Shown here piece after piece: positions 35,941 through 44,799 of a stretch of DNA of 64,000 bases (its first letter is position 1; every line of letters starts with the position of its first letter). The DNA lies in the NCBI GenBank assembly GCA_947496145.1, contig CANMBS010000005.1:147744-211743 (forward strand). The letters run 5' to 3'. The notes under the pieces were generated by a model. That model was given only the letters and a program-made list of their open reading frames with translations. It was not told the DNA's origin and did no database searches. The position numbers and the translations under genes are program-made. Source of the stretch: an uncultured Pseudovibrio sp. (GTDB lineage Bacteria > Pseudomonadota > Alphaproteobacteria > Rhizobiales > Stappiaceae).

Positions 35941-36954
35941 TCAGTTGCCATGGGTCTCATTAGCCGCTTCCGCAGCTTCAATCAGGTCCTTGCCGATCTC
36001 GTCTTCGAACTGGCCCCATACAGGCCGCATAACATCCACCCATTGCTGGCGCTGCTCAGGCGTCAGCTCACGCACAGTATAACCTGCATCAATAATCCGT
36101 TGCCGGTTCTTTTCGCTCGTCTTTACTGCTTGTCGATTGGCCTTTGCCAGCGTTTCCCGAAAGATGGTCAGAAACTGCTCTCGCACTCCTGTCTCAAGGC
36201 TCTCCAGCCATTCCTCAGGCGTGAAAACAACATACGCCAGCAACTGATGGCCAGTCTCCGTAATCCCTTCCTGAACCTCAAAGAAACGCGAAGTGAAGAT
36301 GTTGGACCAGCTGTTCTCCTGCCCGTCCACAACGCCCAGCTGCAACGCCCCATAAACCTCCTTGAACGCCAGCTTCTGTGCACTCGCGCCCATCGCCTCG
36401 ATCATAGCAACAGCCACATCTGAGTTCTGTACGCGAAACTTCAGTCCCTCACCGTCAGAAGGCACCAGCAGCGGCTCTTCAGCAGAAAAGTGCTTCAATC
36501 CATCATAAAGATACCCAAGCCCGACAACCCCGAACTCAGACATTACATCAAGCAGTCCCTGCCCCGTCTCACTGGAAGTAAAACGCTGCACCGCATCCAT
36601 GTCATCAAACAAAAACGGCAAATCAAAAAGGCGAAACTTATTGGTGTAAACTTCCAGTTTGGAAAGCGAGGGCGCTGCCAGTTGCACATCCCCCAGCAGC
36701 AGGGCTTCCATAACCTTTTCATCATCATAAAGCTGCGAAAAAGGAAACACCTGCATACATGCCTTACCGTTCATCTCAGCGTTCACCCGTTCCGCCAGCA
36801 TGCGCGCGAAATCCCCCTTAGGATGCCCTCTCGGCGGCACAACATGGCTGAACTTGATGACAACCTCACCAGGCTTGCAGTCAATCTGGGCGAAAGCAGG
36901 TATGGCGAAAACAACGCCCAGAGCGAAAATTACGGCAACAATCGCTCTTCTCAT
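35941..36954 (-). CDS. TRAP transporter substrate-binding protein, second DctP
   Basis: 337 aa with a signal peptide (AIVAVIFALGVVFAIPAFA, cut before QIDC). The mature part is a DctP family binding protein: VVIKFSHVVPPRGHPKGDFA, NGKACMQVFPFSQLYDDEK, VQNSDVAVAMIEAMGASAQK with the ligand-anchoring Arg just before it, and GVVDGQENSWSNIF. It is a clear full-length paralogue of the dctP at 39255. It lies 146 bp after dctM, past a strong terminator-like hairpin, so it may be expressed separately or by read-through. Probably another C4-dicarboxylate or related acid. GGAG lies 4 bp upstream of the ATG. Confidence 0.9.
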   Translation of the reverse strand: MRRAIVAVIFALGVVFAIPAFAQIDCKPGEVVIKFSHVVPPRGHPKGDFARMLAERVNAEMNGKACMQVFPFSQLYDDEKVMEALLLGDVQLAAPSLSKLEVYTNKFRLFDLPFLFDDMDAVQRFTSSETGQGLLDVMSEFGVVGLGYLYDGLKHFSAEEPLLVPSDGEGLKFRVQNSDVAVAMIEAMGASAQKLAFKEVYGALQLGVVDGQENSWSNIFTSRFFEVQEGITETGHQLLAYVVFTPEEWLESLETGVREQFLTIFRETLAKANRQAVKTSEKNRQRIIDAGYTVRELTPEQRQQWVDVMRPVWGQFEDEIGKDLIEAAEAANETHGN

Positions 36955-37051
36955 CAGCTCCTCTCGAAAACATCAGGACATTTCCTATTTTCTCAGATCG
37001 CAGCCAATATCCACCTAAGAGATTACCTCAGATTTTCAGCGAATAACGCAA

Positions 37052-37077
37052 AAGGCCGGAGCAATTGCCCCGGCCTT
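37052..37077 (-). terminator. Terminator-like hairpin after dctM
   Basis: AAGGCCGG ... CCGGCCTT encloses the GCAATTGC palindrome. On the minus strand the right arm ends in CTTTT. It separates dctM from the second dctP gene. Confidence 0.75.
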
Positions 37078-37099
37078 CCAGCAACACTGCACATTACAG

Positions 37100-38500
37100 C
37101 TATTTCGCAATAATTTCAGGTCCCATCATGTAGGTCGGCAGCGCCGTGGAGAGCCACGGCAGATACGTGACCAGCACGAGGAAGACCAGTAACACCATCA
37201 CAAACGGTGCAGCAGCACGCACCACCTGCACCAGACTCATGCCCGTTATGCCTGAGGTCACAAACAGGTTCAGCCCGATTGGCGGCGTGATCATACCAAT
37301 CTCCATGTTCACCACCATGATGATACCCAGATGGATTGGATCAACACCCAGCTCAATCGCAATCGGGAACACCACAGGCGCCACAATCAGCAGCAGGCCG
37401 GACGGCTCCATGAACTGGCCACCGATCAGCAGGATGATGTTGACGGCAATCAGGAAGGTGAACCAGTTAAACCCGGCTCCGATCATCCAGTCTGTAATGA
37501 CCTGCGGAATGCGTTCAGCAGTCAGTGTATGGGCAAAAAGCAGCGCATTCACGATGATAAACATCAGCATGATCGTGGTTTTGCCACTCTCAACCAGCAC
37601 CTTGCGGGTATCACGATGGAAAAACGCAGGGAAGAAGTAAACTACAAGCAACCCGATATTGCGGAAAGCAGCTTCAAAAAGGCTCTCACCCGTTTTACGC
37701 CATTTCTTGCCTTTTAACGGTCCCATATCGCGATAAATGAACAAGGCAATCAGACAGGCATATACTGCCGCAACTGCCGCAGCTTCCGTCGGTGTGAACA
37801 CACCAGCATAAATACCACCGAGAATGATCACGATCAGGAACATGCCAAAGGCAGCTTCAGCAAAAGTGGACCACAGCACATGAAAGCTCGGGAAGGGCTG
37901 CGCAGACAGATTTTTCTTGCGCGCAATGACGTAAATGGTCGCCATCAGCATCAGACCAGCCACGATGCCCGGAATAACCCCTGCAAGGAACATGCGCCCC
38001 ACAGAAACGTTGGTCGCAGCCGCATAAACAACCATCACGATAGAAGGCGGGATCAGAATACCCAGCGTACCAGCATTGGCGATAATACCAGCAGCAAACT
38101 CTTTGGAGTAACCAGCCTGACGCATAGCAGCAATCGCAATGGTCCCAATCGCAACCACAGTCGCAGGAGAGGAACCGGACAGCGCAGCAAAGATCATACA
38201 GGCCAGCACGCCAGCCATGGCAAGGCCACCACGCACCCAGCCAACAGTTGCAACAGCAAAGTTCACGATACGACGCGCCACACCACCAGTGGACATGAAA
38301 CTGGAGGCCAGAATAAAGAACGGGATCGCAAGCAGTGTAAAGTTCTGCGACGCATTAAACATCTGAATGGTCACAGAACTCATGGAGTCATGAGAGAACA
38401 GCGCGATGTAAAGAACGGAAGACAAACCAAGCGCAATGGCAATTGGTGCCCCGATAAGAAGCAGCCCAAAGAGCAGCAAAAACAGAACAGCGGTTTCCAT
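37100..38500 (-). CDS. dctM: TRAP transporter large permease subunit
   Basis: 466 aa integral membrane subunit that forms the Na+-coupled translocation path with DctQ. About 12 membrane segments; the blocks PFFILASSFMSTGGVARRIV, ALSGSSPATVVAIGTIAIAAM and IGMITPPIGLNLFVTSGITG are DctM signatures. Length fits the C4-dicarboxylate type, which has an extra insertion (RDMGPLKGKKWRKT). The start is 5 bp after the dctQ stop. It works with DctP (39255) and possibly with the second binding protein. Confidence 0.95.
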   Translation of the reverse strand: METAVLFLLLFGLLLIGAPIAIALGLSSVLYIALFSHDSMSSVTIQMFNASQNFTLLAIPFFILASSFMSTGGVARRIVNFAVATVGWVRGGLAMAGVLACMIFAALSGSSPATVVAIGTIAIAAMRQAGYSKEFAAGIIANAGTLGILIPPSIVMVVYAAATNVSVGRMFLAGVIPGIVAGLMLMATIYVIARKKNLSAQPFPSFHVLWSTFAEAAFGMFLIVIILGGIYAGVFTPTEAAAVAAVYACLIALFIYRDMGPLKGKKWRKTGESLFEAAFRNIGLLVVYFFPAFFHRDTRKVLVESGKTTIMLMFIIVNALLFAHTLTAERIPQVITDWMIGAGFNWFTFLIAVNIILLIGGQFMEPSGLLLIVAPVVFPIAIELGVDPIHLGIIMVVNMEIGMITPPIGLNLFVTSGITGMSLVQVVRAAAPFVMVLLVFLVLVTYLPWLSTALPTYMMGPEIIAK

Positions 38501-38505
38501 TGGGC

Positions 38506-39141
38506 TTAGTCCTTCAGCACGTCTTTGTTTTCTTCAACGAGATCTTCAGCTTCGTGCGCAGCAATCATCGTGTCCCGTTGACCGGTCAGAATAAGCCAGC
38601 ACATTTGCAGAGAACGGAAAGCAAGAAGCCCCAGACCAATAGGCATGATCACATAGCCCCACCAACGCGGAACACGCTCCTGCGTGTCAAACATCTCCTG
38701 ATACCAGACAGGAAACTTAAGATCCTCCATCCCAATTCTGGAGAGCTTGTAGTACTTGGTAACATAGTCAAATGCACCGCCGGAGGAACCGCGATTGTCC
38801 AGCCCAAGCAGCCCCCCAAACCAGTCTGCATCAAACAGCAATGCCGCATAAAGCAATGTCAGCAACGCCCCGATAAGGCCAAACGCACGAAAGATCGGTT
38901 TTGGAAACAGGCGGATAAATGCATCGACGCCAAGATGTGAGCCAATCTTCAGGCCATAGCTCATACCGAAAAGAATAAGCCACGCAAACAGGATACGGGT
39001 AAACTGTAATGCACCGCCCCAGCCTGATGTGAAGCCGTAACGCATGACGACCTGCCAGAATGTAACCAGCGTCATCACCGCCAGAATAAGTGCAATGAAA
39101 CCTTCTTCAAATGCATCGATGTATTTGTTCAGTCGAGACAA
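38506..39141 (-). CDS. dctQ: TRAP transporter small permease subunit
   Basis: 211 aa. I chose TTG 39141 (then SRLNKYIDAFEEG), because GGGGGAGGG lies 4 bp upstream. The annotatable frame to 39225 would include a GC-rich leader crossing the intercistronic hairpin. Four membrane segments with FWQVVMRYGF and GMSYGLKIGSHLGVDAFIR, typical of DctQ. A periplasmic loop of about 55 residues (around 110-165) is longer than usual, as in C4-dicarboxylate DctQ proteins. Lies between dctP and dctM. Confidence 0.9.
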   Translation of the reverse strand: MSRLNKYIDAFEEGFIALILAVMTLVTFWQVVMRYGFTSGWGGALQFTRILFAWLILFGMSYGLKIGSHLGVDAFIRLFPKPIFRAFGLIGALLTLLYAALLFDADWFGGLLGLDNRGSSGGAFDYVTKYYKLSRIGMEDLKFPVWYQEMFDTQERVPRWWGYVIMPIGLGLLAFRSLQMCWLILTGQRDTMIAAHEAEDLVEENKDVLKD

Positions 39142-39218
39142 TACGCCCTCCCCCAACACCATCAGCCACACTGCAGCAACAGCAGGCACAACACTATTGT
39201 GGCCCAGTATGGTCCCGC

Positions 39219-39231
39219 CCGGCACCGCCGG
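39219..39231 (-). terminator. Short hairpin after dctP
   Basis: CCGGC-acc-GCCGG, extendable by a CG pair, lies just after the dctP stop codon. It probably limits read-through or protects the binding-protein mRNA, a usual arrangement in TRAP and ABC operons. Confidence 0.4.
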
Positions 39232-39254
39232 ACGAGACTGGTCATTTTTATTGA

Positions 39255-40256
39255 TTAGTTGTTGGCTGCGACCGCAGCGTCGATCACATCCTGACCGATG
39301 TCATCAGCAAATTTGCCCCAGACTGGCTTCATCACGTCAACCCACTGCTGACGCTGCTCTGGGGTCAGACTACGGACTTCAATGCCAGACTCCATGATCT
39401 TCTGCTTGTTTGCTTCGTTAATAGCAGAAGAACGGGCGTTTGCTTCGTTAGTCGCTTCAGTAAAGATCGTCAGGAACTGCTCACGCACTTCCGGATCAAG
39501 GCTATCCAGCCATTCCTGAGAGGTTACAGCCAGATAAGACAGCAGCTGGTGGCTGGTTTCAGTAATACCGTCCTGAACCTCAAAGAACTTCTTGGTGTAG
39601 ATGTTGGACCAGGTGTTTTCCTGTCCATCAACAACGCCAGTCTGCAGCGCACCATAAACTTCTTTAAATGCAAGCTTCTGTGCGTTTGCTTCCAGTGCCT
39701 CAATCATCGCAACAGCAACGTCAGAGGTCTGAACGCGGAACTTCAGGCCAGCTGCATCAGCAGGTGTCAGCAAAGGCTTGTTTGCGGAAAAATGCTTGAT
39801 ACCGTTGTAAACGTAACCAAGACCAACAAAGCCGATGTCAGACATCGCGCCCAGCAGTTCCTGACCTTTAGGACCCTGAGTAAACTTGTTCGCTGCGTCC
39901 ATGTCAGAGAAAATGAAAGGAAGGTCGAACACACGGTACTTCAGTGTGTAAGCTTCAAACTTAGCAAGGGAAGGCGCAGCAATCTGAACATCGCCGAGCA
40001 GCAGTGCTTCCATCACCTTGTCATCATTAAACAGCTGAGAACTTGGGAAAACCTGCATACAGGCCTTACCATTCATCTCGGTGTTGATGCGCTCAGCAAG
40101 TGCAGTCGCAAAATCACCTTTTGGGTGACCGGTCGCAGACACCACGTGACTGAACTTAATAACAACTTCACCCGGATCACACGCCTCAGCAGCGAAAGCC
40201 TGAGTAGCGGTGAACATGCCAGCCGCAATCGTAGCAGCACCAATAATCTTCTTCAT
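39255..40256 (-). CDS. dctP: TRAP transporter C4-dicarboxylate-binding protein
   Basis: 333 aa periplasmic receptor. The signal peptide is IIGAATIAAGMFTATQAFA, cut before AEACD. DctP blocks: VVIKFSHVVSATGHPKGDFA, NGKACMQVFPSSQLFNDDK, KFRVQTSDVAVAMIEALEAN (Arg for the ligand carboxylate) and GVVDGQENTWSNIYTKKFFE. First gene of dctPQM; GGGAGGA lies 6 bp before the ATG. Transcription should start from the sigma-54 promoter at 40302-40317 under DctB/DctD, encoded just upstream. The likely ligands succinate, fumarate and malate are inferred from the family and regulators. Confidence 0.93.
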   Translation of the reverse strand: MKKIIGAATIAAGMFTATQAFAAEACDPGEVVIKFSHVVSATGHPKGDFATALAERINTEMNGKACMQVFPSSQLFNDDKVMEALLLGDVQIAAPSLAKFEAYTLKYRVFDLPFIFSDMDAANKFTQGPKGQELLGAMSDIGFVGLGYVYNGIKHFSANKPLLTPADAAGLKFRVQTSDVAVAMIEALEANAQKLAFKEVYGALQTGVVDGQENTWSNIYTKKFFEVQDGITETSHQLLSYLAVTSQEWLDSLDPEVREQFLTIFTEATNEANARSSAINEANKQKIMESGIEVRSLTPEQRQQWVDVMKPVWGKFADDIGQDVIDAAVAANN

Positions 40257-40301
40257 AATGTCCTCCCAATAGAACGGAGCCGTGCTCCTCGCTCTATTAA
40301 G

Positions 40302-40317
40302 AGCAAACCGCGTGCCA
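40302..40317 (-). promoter_or_regulatory. Sigma-54 promoter of dctPQM
   Basis: Minus strand TGGCACG-CGGT-TTGCT matches the -24/-12 consensus TGGCACG-N4-TTGCT at every position. Transcription should begin near 40290, about 35 bp before the dctP start codon. Confidence 0.93.
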
Positions 40318-40390
40318 GTTTTTAATGATTACAATTTACATAATAATTACAGATACTTACGTTTAAACACTTAATTATTTAATTTGCATT

Positions 40391-40408
40391 TGTTACGATT
40401 CAGTAACA
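40391..40408. promoter_or_regulatory. Second candidate activator site (TGTTAC-N6-GTAACA)
   Basis: An inverted repeat with perfect 6-bp arms about 75 bp upstream of the sigma-54 promoter. It could be a second DctD-like site or a site for another regulator. Confidence 0.4.
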
Positions 40409-40422
40409 TCACGTAGTAAGTA

Positions 40423-40442
40423 ATGTGTCGAATTCGACACAT
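40423..40442. promoter_or_regulatory. Palindromic upstream activator site
   Basis: ATGTGTCGAATTCGACACAT is a perfect 20-bp palindrome about 105 bp upstream of the sigma-54 promoter and 2 bp past the dctD stop codon. This is a usual position for an enhancer-binding protein site. Binding by the DctD homologue is inferred. Confidence 0.7.
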
Positions 40443-40444
40443 CA

Positions 40445-41812
40445 TTAATCCGCAGCCTCATCCTTGCTCAGGCCGTACTTCTTCATTTTCTCATAAAGTG
40501 CTTTGCGGGATACAGACAACGCCTCATAAGTCGGCTTGATCTTACCTTCATTGCGCTCCAGCTCAGCAGAAATAATATCGCGTTCAAAAGCACTTACCCG
40601 CTCAGCCAATGTACCGCTATGCATCGCCGCACTACTCGCGCCAGAACCTGCCAGCTTCGGTTGCCCTTCAAGCCCCAGCACAAACCGGTCCGCCACATTG
40701 CGCAGCTCACGCACATTGCCCGGCCAGTCACGCTGCATCAGATCACCCAAAAACCCCCGCGAAATCTCAGGCACCTCTTTGCGATAGCGCGCCCTCGCTC
40801 CCCGTGTCAGATAATGGAACAGGACCGGAATATCCTCCAGCCGCTCCCGCAAAGGAGGAATGGCCAGCGTTATAACGTTGAGCCGATAAAACAGGTCCTT
40901 CCTGAACCGCCCTTCGTTAGAAGCGGCCTCAAGGTCTTCCTTAGTCGCCGCCACAAAGCGCAGATCCAGCGGAACAGCTTTGTTAGAGCCAAGCCGCTCA
41001 ATACTCCGCGTCTCAAAAACCCGCAGTAGCTTCACCTGTAGGTCCAGCGGCATGGACTCAATCTCATCCAGAAACACAGTCCCTTTATGAGCGTGTTCCA
41101 GCTTACCAATCCGCTGCCCGCTCGCACCGGTAAATGCGCCCTTCTCATGCCCGAACAGTTCGCTCTCAATGATATCCGCCGGAAGAGCACCGCAGTTAAT
41201 CGCTACAAACGGCCCATCTTTGCGCGGCCCTTCCTCATGCAGGGCACGTGCAACCACCTCTTTACCAGAGCCGGTCTCCCCTAAAATAAGAACATCCGCA
41301 TCCGTCCCGGACAGCGCTGTAATCATGTTCCGAAGACCTTCCATCGCAGGCGACTTCCCCACGATGCGCTCTTCCAGACCAGAAAGTTTGCCCAGCTCCT
41401 CACGCAGAACACGGTTTTCCAGCGTCAGACGCCGCTTCTCCAGCGCCCGTTCCACAACAGCAACCAGTCCACTTACAGGAAACGGCTTCTCTTTAAAGTC
41501 ATAGGCCCCAGCCCGCATGGCCTCCACCGCCAGCGGCACATCCCCGTGCCCCGTAATCAGCACCACAGGCAAAGCACTATCAATCTCAAAAGCCGCCTTC
41601 ATCAGCTCAAAGCCACCCATTTTGGGCATCCGAATGTCGCTCACCAGCACCCCGAAGAACTCATGGGTAATGTGCTCCAGCGCCTCTTCTGCTCGGGAAA
41701 ACGACACAACGTGATAGTCCGCCAGCTCCAGCCCTTCCACAAGAGCTTCACGCATATCTTCATCATCATCGACAAGAAGAATGGTCGCCTTATCTATCGC
41801 CCAAACGTCCAT
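40445..41812 (-). CDS. dctD: Sigma-54-dependent response regulator DctD
   Basis: 455 aa from ATG 41812 (MDVWAIDKATILLVDDDEDM), preceded by GGAAG at 5 bp; upstream in-frame starts overlap dctB. The receiver domain (10-125) has phospho-Asp in VLVSDIRMPKMGG and the conserved Lys in FKEKPF. The AAA+ domain (about 150-385) has Walker A GETGSGKEVVARA, the sigma-54 contact loop ESELFGHEKGAFTGA and Walker B GTVFLDEIESM. The C-terminal Fis-type helix-turn-helix is IKPTYEALSVSRKALYEKMK. Phosphorylated by DctB, it should drive the dctPQM promoter through the palindrome beside its own stop. Confidence 0.95.
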   Translation of the reverse strand: MDVWAIDKATILLVDDDEDMREALVEGLELADYHVVSFSRAEEALEHITHEFFGVLVSDIRMPKMGGFELMKAAFEIDSALPVVLITGHGDVPLAVEAMRAGAYDFKEKPFPVSGLVAVVERALEKRRLTLENRVLREELGKLSGLEERIVGKSPAMEGLRNMITALSGTDADVLILGETGSGKEVVARALHEEGPRKDGPFVAINCGALPADIIESELFGHEKGAFTGASGQRIGKLEHAHKGTVFLDEIESMPLDLQVKLLRVFETRSIERLGSNKAVPLDLRFVAATKEDLEAASNEGRFRKDLFYRLNVITLAIPPLRERLEDIPVLFHYLTRGARARYRKEVPEISRGFLGDLMQRDWPGNVRELRNVADRFVLGLEGQPKLAGSGASSAAMHSGTLAERVSAFERDIISAELERNEGKIKPTYEALSVSRKALYEKMKKYGLSKDEAAD

Positions 41813-41813
41813 A

Positions 41814-43643
41814 CTAACTTCCATCTTCTTCAAATACGCCGGAAGCTTGAGAAGCCTCTGACAGCGTAATCACAAAACCCGCGCCGCCCATCTGGGAGCG
41901 CTCATAATGCAGCTGTCCGCCAAGATCCTCAATAATCTTATAGGCAATGGAAAGCCCAAGTCCCAGCCCTTCCCCCACATCCTTGGTGGTAAAGAACGGA
42001 TCAAAGACACTTGCCGCCACATCCTCCGCAATACCCGGCCCGTTATCCTCAAACCGGATAGTCACCTGCTGTTCTGCCCGCGTAACCGAAATCCGAATAC
42101 AGGGATTATCTTGATTTTGCAGTGCATCCAGAGAATTGCTCATCAGGTTCATAAGCACCTGACCAAGGCGAACCTGTCCGCCGATAACCTCAACAGACTT
42201 GTCTTCCTGTATCACCTCAGGAAGCACACCCATCTGCTTACAGCGCGGCCCCGTCAGCATCAGAATTTCGCCAATCACCGCAGCAACCTTCACCGGGACC
42301 ACATCCCGGCTGGCCTTGCGCGTAAACCCCTTCAAAATCTGACTGATCGCCGCCATGCGCTCTACCATAGCAACAATCTTGCCAAGGCTTTTGAGCGCCC
42401 GTTCCGGCTTCCCGCTCTCAATCAACACCTGCGCATTTTCGGAGTGCGTACGGATAGCCCCAAGCGGCTGGTTGAACTCATGGGAAATTGCAGCAGACAT
42501 CTCACCCAGCGTCGCAAGCTTGGCAGATTGAACCAACCCCGCCTGCGCCTGCTGCAAGCCCTTTTCTGCGCTCTTACGCTCTTTCACTTCCTGCGCCAGC
42601 AAAGCATTCATATTGGAAAGCTCGCGGGTCCGTTCATGCACCCGCAACTCCAGCCGCTCCGCATAAAGCTTATCTCGCTGAATCCGCTCCAGTAGTCGCC
42701 TCCGTCGCTCCCCTGCCATCCAAAGCAAACCGCCACTGACAACACACAGAAGCAAAGCAACCAGCGCCGCCCAAACGGATTGCTGACGCACTTGAGACGT
42801 ATCTGCAAACAGAACCACTTTCCAGTTCAGCACTGGCAGGTTTTGTTCAATCATCTGAAAACTGGATTTGTTGAAAGGAGGACTTAAGCGCACCACCTGA
42901 AAATCCAGATCAGTCCAGCGCTGCTCAATCACTCCGTTCTGAACGCCAGCAGGGCGATCACGCCGTGAAGTTTGCTCCGCAAACAAACGCTCTCCGTGCC
43001 AGCTGGGCTGGTTCGTTGCAACCACAATCCCGTTCTGATCTACGGCAACCAGCAGGTCCTTGGAAAGCGCCCAGGACTGCTCCACCTCTTCAAGGCTTAC
43101 GCGCACAGCAATAAAGCCGTAGTCTCTGTTGTTCTGCCGGACCGCAGTGATAAAAACATAGCTGGCTGGACGCCCCCCGCGAGACAGCACCAACTGCCTG
43201 CCAAGCCGCCCCTGTTTTGCTGCTTTCAAAGCATCTGCATAGGACGACATGCCCCGCTCAGCCATACTTGCCGCCGCTGTGAGATTAGAAGCAACGATCT
43301 CACCATCAGGCTTCTGAAACCACACCTCCTGCGCCCCGGACATACCCGCAATCACTCTGGCAACATTCTGCCCGCGCTCATGTTCATCATCAGCAAGAAT
43401 CCGCACAATATCTGAGCGCCGGGCGAGTAGTGGCGGCAGCAAACGATACTTATCGAGATACTTTTCAAGACCAGCCGACTGCACAGACAGCGTAGCCTGC
43501 CCGCGAAGTTGCAGGTCATCCATGTAAAACCGGCTGCTGAGCTGATAGGCAACCCAGGCAACCACAAGCACACACACAACAAAAGTCACCAGTGCAACAC
43601 TGGGAACCCGTGATCGCCGATCAGATTTGCTCTTCCTGCTCAC
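41814..43643 (-). CDS. dctB: C4-dicarboxylate sensor histidine kinase DctB
   Basis: 609 aa inner-membrane sensor. The first membrane segment lies near 15-35 and the second near 288-308; the 250-residue periplasmic part between them is the double PAS-like domain that binds dicarboxylates. A coiled-coil signalling helix follows (RLELRVHERTRELSNMNALL). The H-box is EMSAAISHEFNQPLGAIRTH, with catalytic ATP-binding boxes LMNLMSNSLDALQNQ (N), FEDNGPGI (G1) and EGLGLGLSIAYKI (G2). The stop lies directly before the dctD start. Together with DctD it controls the TRAP operon. Confidence 0.93.
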   Translation of the reverse strand: MSRKSKSDRRSRVPSVALVTFVVCVLVVAWVAYQLSSRFYMDDLQLRGQATLSVQSAGLEKYLDKYRLLPPLLARRSDIVRILADDEHERGQNVARVIAGMSGAQEVWFQKPDGEIVASNLTAAASMAERGMSSYADALKAAKQGRLGRQLVLSRGGRPASYVFITAVRQNNRDYGFIAVRVSLEEVEQSWALSKDLLVAVDQNGIVVATNQPSWHGERLFAEQTSRRDRPAGVQNGVIEQRWTDLDFQVVRLSPPFNKSSFQMIEQNLPVLNWKVVLFADTSQVRQQSVWAALVALLLCVVSGGLLWMAGERRRRLLERIQRDKLYAERLELRVHERTRELSNMNALLAQEVKERKSAEKGLQQAQAGLVQSAKLATLGEMSAAISHEFNQPLGAIRTHSENAQVLIESGKPERALKSLGKIVAMVERMAAISQILKGFTRKASRDVVPVKVAAVIGEILMLTGPRCKQMGVLPEVIQEDKSVEVIGGQVRLGQVLMNLMSNSLDALQNQDNPCIRISVTRAEQQVTIRFEDNGPGIAEDVAASVFDPFFTTKDVGEGLGLGLSIAYKIIEDLGGQLHYERSQMGGAGFVITLSEASQASGVFEEDGS

Positions 43644-43731
43644 GTTGCTTGTCCGACTATAAAGAGTGGAGGCGGTGTCTCCTGAAACACCGCAAATGCG
43701 CTTAAACGCTTACGGTGTAACTCGCATTCAT

Positions 43732-44799
43732 TCACTGGTCCAGCGCAACACTCTTGATAAGCGCAAAAACTTGCTGCCCTGCCTCAAGCTGCAACTCATG
43801 GACTGAATGGCGCGTCAACCGTGCTCGCAAATGCTGCTCCCCAACCCGGCAATCCACCTCTGCATAAGGACCTGAAGTTTCTGTAATCCCTTCAATCACA
43901 ACAGAAAGTACATTGCGAACAGAAGCTTCTTGCGGCGCTTTACGGGCCAAAGCCACATCCTTTGCCTTGATGCGGATGCGCGCGTCCTGCCCCACAGTGC
44001 CCAACTGCCCCGGCAATTGCAGTATTTGCCCTTCAAGACCAAACTCTGTGATCTGCCACTGCTCATCATAGTGATCCAGCCTGGCAAACAGCAGCGAGCC
44101 AGCATCCGGCCCGCTTGCCAGTTGAGGCAATTCCAGATTACTCAGCATCTGCGCAATCGGCCCATGCGCCACCACATTGCCAGCATCCAGCAGCACCAGC
44201 GTGTCCGCCAGCTGCTCAATCTCACCAAGACTATGGCTCACATAAAGCATGGGAATGCCAAACTCATTCTTCAGCTTAAGAAGATAAGGCAGGATTTCAG
44301 CTTTGCGCGATGCATCCAGCGATGCCAGCGGCTCATCCAGCACAAGCAACTGCGGATTGGAAAGCAACGCCCGCCCAATCGCCACACGCTGCTTCTCTCC
44401 GCCGGAAAGTCCATAAGGCCGCCGCTTCAGCAGATGAGAGATACCCAGCAACTCAGCAATCTCAGCAAGACCAATGGTAGATTTCCGCCTCGCCGCCCAC
44501 TGGCTGTAAAGCAGGTTACGCTCCACATTCATATGCGGAAACAGGCGGGAATCCTGAAACACCATCCCCACCCCGCGCTGCTGAACAGGCACATTGATGG
44601 AAGCCGCCCCATCAAAAACAACCCGCCCGCCCAGCGCGATGCGTCCACGATCAGGAGCCGACAACCCGGCAATCATACGGATAAGAGAGGATTTGCCAGC
44701 ACCCGAGCGACCAAAGATCGCCGTGATACCGCTGTTCACCGCAAATCTGGCAGTAAGCGAGAAGTCACCCAGGCGGCTAGAGATATCGACATCAATCAT
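43732..44799 (-). CDS. modC: Molybdate ABC transporter ATP-binding protein
   Basis: 355 aa. ATPase domain 1-230: Walker A GRSGAGKSSLIRM, signature YGLSGGEKQRVAIGRAL, Walker B LLVLDEPLASLD and the switch His in VSHSLGEI. The C-terminal MOP/TOBE domain (about 285-350) binds oxyanion or participates in trans-inhibition. Overlaps modB by 8 bp (translational coupling). Length and domain order are standard ModC. It energises molybdate import with ModA and ModB. Confidence 0.95.
   Translation of the reverse strand: MIDVDISSRLGDFSLTARFAVNSGITAIFGRSGAGKSSLIRMIAGLSAPDRGRIALGGRVVFDGAASINVPVQQRGVGMVFQDSRLFPHMNVERNLLYSQWAARRKSTIGLAEIAELLGISHLLKRRPYGLSGGEKQRVAIGRALLSNPQLLVLDEPLASLDASRKAEILPYLLKLKNEFGIPMLYVSHSLGEIEQLADTLVLLDAGNVVAHGPIAQMLSNLELPQLASGPDAGSLLFARLDHYDEQWQITEFGLEGQILQLPGQLGTVGQDARIRIKAKDVALARKAPQEASVRNVLSVVIEGITETSGPYAEVDCRVGEQHLRARLTRHSVHELQLEAGQQVFALIKSVALDQ

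Noticed and set aside
41907..42695. 262-codon plus-strand frame
   Set aside because: Antisense shadow of dctB.
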